Source: Nemertoderma westbladi
Lineage: Eukaryota; Xenacoelomorpha; Nemertodermatida; Nemertodermatidae
Assembly (NCBI GenBank): GCA_032718475.1
Contig: JAUCBJ010007491.1
Span: 1 to 46,239, forward strand
DNA: 46,239 nucleotides
Reading direction: 5' to 3'
How positions within the stretch are numbered: the stretch's first letter is position 1; each line of letters opens with the position of its first letter. The translations under genes and the position numbers were made by a program. The notes beneath the pieces were generated by a model. It made no database searches. It had not been told where the DNA came from and saw only the letters and a list, made by a program, of their open reading frames with translations. Below, in pieces: positions 42,786 through 46,239 of this stretch.

Positions 42786-43567
42786 TATGTGGAAGTATCT
42801 CATTCTTCCTCCAATTAAATGGATCCAGATAATAGAAAGTATTAAATAGGCAGTGTATGTATTGTTATGATATTGGTTATTATAAATTTGTATTGAGTAA
42901 TTAATATATCCCCTACCTGCCCCATTTTAGCATTGATCAGTATTCCCACAAGAACTCATATGTAAGTAAACGTTAGATTAAACGTTTTACCCCCAATCCC
43001 AGTTGAAACACGATCTAAGACTAAAAGAGTATCACTTCCTTTTTTACACCAATGTACTTGAGAAACTTTCTCATTGTCGCGTTTAACTTCTTAGCTCAAC
43101 TTTCTTGAACATAAAGGCGATTATAATCAGCTTTACATCTAATAATTTAAATTTTTCTTGCATCCAATAATGCACATGCAAAGTCATTGCGAACCACTGT
43201 GCATTTTGACTTAAAGAGAAAAGCAGAAGGATTTATCAAAAGCATGTTGATAATAGTTTCAGCTGTACCCAAGGTCATATTTAGATTACTGTCTTTAACT
43301 CTATAAACTTTATTTGTTATTGATGACTACGTAAGATGTAGGGTTTCTAATACTGTAATCTGATATTACTGATATTACTATGGCAGGTAGGTCATCCCAT
43401 ACTATGGTACTAATAAGTATGTACTTGACTCATACAAAAATCGCAGATCATACTTATGATCCTAAATACATCGCTTCAACATAATACATTTTAAAATGGC
43501 TTAGCACATAAAAGCAATGTTGCTGTGAAAACACAATGGCACCCTAAATAAGTAACAATGATAACTA
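42786..43567. other. No recognised gene
   Basis: AT-rich sequence with no open frame of note and no repeat that I can pair. Confidence 0.5.
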
Positions 43568-44845
43568 CAGTCCCTATCTCATTCTGAATATTATTTCTCA
43601 AACTGGGTATCATTTCTCAAACCTTTTACTAATGATAGTCAACGGAGAATTTCAGTAGGTAAGACTGGGGTAAGAGTTGAGAAATCAGAAAGATGCAGCC
43701 AGCTCAATCTAACTCAAACTAGAGTCTGGCGCCATGGTTTGAGTTAGGTTGACTTCCAACTGTGCCATACTCAGCATTACTCTTCCTGTACGGGATGGAT
43801 AATTACTCTGGTTGAGTAGTGAGGCACCACATGGGGAAGGGGCCTCTGTCTGATGTTTGGCCGGCCGGTAAGCTGGGCAGGCCGGCTTGCGTGTGTCTCA
43901 TAAAAGACATGTCAATCACGCAGTTCCTTTGTGGGCTTTACTAAATGTATGTTGTTAACTAAACCACACTGGCTCGGTCTGTTTGTAGAGAAAGTTTTAA
44001 TTCTGGGATCATATTGTTGTGGGAAATTGTTGCTCTGTTATCTGTCTGTTTGATGTCAATTTGGTGCCTTACAAGACATATCAGTTTAAAAATCGACTGG
44101 TTAATTAAGAATTAGACCTCGCAACACCCCCCCCCCCCCCCCCCCCCCTCCCATAAATATGGCCCTGTCTATAATTACAGAGGTTTCGTTTCTTCTGGCC
44201 CCTTTGCCCGGTATATACCCACACCCAGATGTATTGCGAATAATTGTGTTGACGATGTAATAGAGAATTAAACATTAGTAAAACATTAAAGTTAAACATT
44301 AGAAACATTAGCGAAATATACGCGACATTAAAATAAATTTATAAAATTGGTTGGTTATATTATATGGTTATATTTTAATGTAAAATAACGTTAATATGTT
44401 ATGAGTCATACATACTTAAAAATAAATGTAATAAAAAATTTATAAATCGTCAGTTTATAATTTAGCATATATTTTTTTTATTCTGAAATTTAAAAATAAG
44501 TGAAATGTAAAAAAAAGTAAAAATAAGTAAAAAAGTAAAATTGAGTCACTGAGTCTGCAACTTAATTCTCACTGTCTACTGGAGTTAATTACACACAAAC
44601 AAATCAAGTTTAGGGAATGTTATAACAGCAGGAGACCATCAAACCCGTAGGCAGAGTATAACAGAAGCGAGTGGGCCATTAAACACAGACAGCTTGTTGT
44701 ATGAATGCTACACAGTGCACAGTGGGTGGTTACGCGAGTTTGAGTTGGGTTTGAGTAAACCAGACAGGTTTGAGTTAGTAAGAGTGAGGTAAGAGAAAAG
44801 GTACCCAGTTTGAGAAACGGTATCTAGAATGAGATATGGACTGTA
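43566..44845. mobile_element. Tc1/mariner-type non-autonomous element (MITE), TA-flanked
   Basis: Inverted ends start CAGTCCCTATCTCATTCT at 43568 and, on the other strand from 44843, CAGTCCATATCTCATTCT, and stay alignable through 'tttctcaaactgggta', about 45-50 bases. Each is bordered by TA (43566-43567 and 44844-44845), and CAGT ends on a TA target are typical of Tc1/mariner elements. The 1.28-kb interior includes a poly(C) run (44127-44148) and gagtt-rich strings, but no transposase. Confidence 0.75.
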
Positions 44846-44931
44846 TAACCGTATTATTCCCATTACTGCATTATTGCTCCGAATTCACTTTATGTACGCC
44901 TACTGTATGGCATACATATGGTATTTTTATT

Positions 44932-45235
44932 CTTGATTAATTATGTCGGTCTTGAATTTATTTACATCGGTCTTGAACTTATTTATGTCCCTCTTGATTT
45001 ATTTATATGTCGGTCTTGATTTATTAATGTCGATTTTGAATATATTTATGCCGCACTTGATTTAATTATCTCGCCCTTGAATTATTATTGCCGCCCTTGA
45101 ATTATTATTGCCGCTCTTGAATTATTATTGTCGCTCTTGAATTATTATTGTCGCACTTGATTTATTTACGGCGCTCTTGAATTATTTATATCGGTCTTGA
45201 TTCCCATTTACTTGGTCTTGATTCATTGGTCGAAG
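44932..45235 (+). repeat. 20-22-bp minisatellite, about 14 copies
   Basis: The core (ctcttgaattattattgtcg) is repeated with a period of 20 bases in the centre (45075-45160) and 20-23 bases toward the sides, where copies are more diverged (cggtcttgatttatttatgt). It is AT-rich except for the conserved cgc/cgg plus cttga. Confidence 0.9.
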
Positions 45236-45640
45236 GAATTTCTACCGTTATAATCAACCAATCAGAATCAGCTGCACAGTAGTGCAGTGAGAATACACTA
45301 CACTAATGTATGCAGTGCATAGTACCGGTAACGATTTGAATTAATCACCCGAGTACAAAGGACTATGCTAACCAGTACTGCTAAGCCCATTGTCAGTGAA
45401 TTCTTCATTGTTTTGTATTTGGGTTAGGCCTACTGGGTTTATTGGATTTGTTATTAGGTCATTCATTAGTATTAGGTACCATTGTTGCGCCGTTTGTGAC
45501 TTGTGTTTATAATAACCCTACCAGACCTATAGTAGAGCAGTCGTTGCCTTACAATTAAGTGCCTCAGGCCTACTAACTAGGCCTATAACAGTATGCAGTA
45601 AGGCAGTATAAGTAGTATCTGGGTACTGGTATAAAAGAGG
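45236..45640. other. Upstream region of the integrase-like gene
   Basis: No coding frame. tataaaag occurs at 45631-45638, only a few bases before the ATG at 45641, too close to act as the TATA box for that start. Several aggcctac strings lie here. Confidence 0.4.
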
Positions 45641-46239
45641 ATGGAAGAGGAATTTTTGAGGGACATTTTGGCTGTTGTTGACAAGTCAATAAATTATATT
45701 GAGACTGTTAGAGGCTTTGATTGTACTTCCCAACCAAGCTCTATTTTAAATAGAGACAAGTTACTGGGTCAATTAGACACTGCAATATGTTGTTTATCAC
45801 TGGTTAACGATATAAACTCACCAAATAACACCGAAGGGAAAGCCTTTCAGAATTTGCTTCAGCGATTAGTCAATGAACTCATGAGTTGCAGCGGAGAACC
45901 AAGTCCATGTTGCACTAGGTGTGCAGATATTAGTGGCGGCGGCAGGCCAGATACAAATACTAATTCTGTTCCTCGAGTAGGACGTCCAAAGTTTGACCTT
46001 TCTTGTGATGTTTTGAGTTTTCTTAAAGAATCTGGGTTCACCTGGCAGCAAATTTCTGTGATGCTTGGAGTTAGTCGCTCTGCGGTCATGGTAAGGGTCC
46101 GGGAATATGGTCTGCAACGAGTTTTATCTGATGTTACTGATGGTGATTTAACATCCGAAATTGCTAGACTGCATAGCGAATTCCCGCATGCAGGATGTCG
46201 AATGCTTAATGCTATGTTACGGTCTAGAAACATAAGTGT
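45641..46239 (+). CDS. N-terminal part of a helix-turn-helix/integrase-type (mobile-element-derived) protein, open at the window edge
   Basis: ATG 45641 opens a frame of 199 codons that runs off the window without a stop. Residues 1-85 are a non-descript helical region and residues about 88-100 contain 'CCTRCAD'. From about residue 113 comes 'GRPKFDLSCDVLSFLKESGF' followed by 'TWQQISVMLGVSRSAVMVRV', a clear helix-turn-helix. Then 'SDVTDGDLTSEIARLHSEFP' and 'AGCRMLNAMLRSRNIS' resemble the segment that precedes the integrase (DDE) core in a family of transposon-derived animal proteins. The catalytic core would lie beyond the edge. The undamaged frame suggests a young copy or a domesticated gene. 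Confidence 0.65.
   Translation, partial: MEEEFLRDILAVVDKSINYIETVRGFDCTSQPSSILNRDKLLGQLDTAICCLSLVNDINSPNNTEGKAFQNLLQRLVNELMSCSGEPSPCCTRCADISGGGRPDTNTNSVPRVGRPKFDLSCDVLSFLKESGFTWQQISVMLGVSRSAVMVRVREYGLQRVLSDVTDGDLTSEIARLHSEFPHAGCRMLNAMLRSRNIS

Noticed and set aside
45859-46233. Minus-strand frame of 124 codons
   Set aside because: It is antisense to the plus-strand HTH/integrase-type frame, which has recognisable motifs.
28850-46239. A Polinton/Maverick, because a ULP1-like protease and an integrase-like protein occur in one window
   Set aside because: No DNA polymerase B, packaging ATPase or capsid genes are seen. The protease lies in frame with a LINE ORF1, and the HTH/integrase protein is 16 kb away behind other elements.

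Overview
This is a metazoan genomic window: AT-rich and intron-bearing, with GT-AG splice signals and a dense mix of eukaryotic transposable elements. The repeat types suggest a marine invertebrate, but nothing here fixes the species. It has no bacterial operon structure, no CRISPR array and no rRNA. I found only one host-like gene with good support: a two-exon secreted three-finger (Ly6/LU-type) protein, with exons at 18817-18930 and 21993-22187. Two further exon candidates are weaker (10215-10555 minus; 12058-12406 plus).

Layout. 0-8 kb: a LINE fragment (LINE-A copy 1), a GATC-rich satellite with a 466-bp unit, a short LINE-A copy with an 11-bp target duplication, and a BEL/Pao gag fragment cut off by a repeat. 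8-18 kb: short dispersed repeats, a 511-bp foldback element with a 9-bp target duplication, a CpG-rich patch, and a 2.4-kb element with long inverted ends around a 68-bp tandem array. 18-22 kb: the Ly6-like gene, whose 3-kb intron is full of repeats. 23-26 kb: a 164-bp tandem repeat, a G/C-homopolymer hairpin, an unrecognised ORF and LINE-A copy 3.

26-41 kb is a stack of nested insertions. A decayed CR1-like LINE (LINE-C) starts near 26220. It is split by a 7.6-kb block that reads as another LINE (LINE-B): a 54-bp minisatellite, an ORF1 carrying a ULP1/C48-like cysteine protease region, then APE endonuclease and reverse transcriptase. LINE-C resumes at about 34400. A pogo-like transposase pseudogene follows. 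It is split at a 4-bp duplication by a Ty3/gypsy element with very short LTRs (35463-40647), whose gag is in turn split by LINE-A copy 4 with a perfect 13-bp duplication. The order of events is therefore pogo-like, then gypsy, then LINE-A.

41-46 kb: mostly unassigned AT-rich sequence, a 20-bp tandem repeat, a TA-flanked mariner-type MITE, a roughly 20-bp minisatellite, and at the right edge the open 5' part of a helix-turn-helix/integrase-type protein (45641 to the window end). Nearly all the mobile-element genes carry stops, frameshifts or truncations and are best read as pseudogenes. Labels LINE-A, -B and -C are mine.
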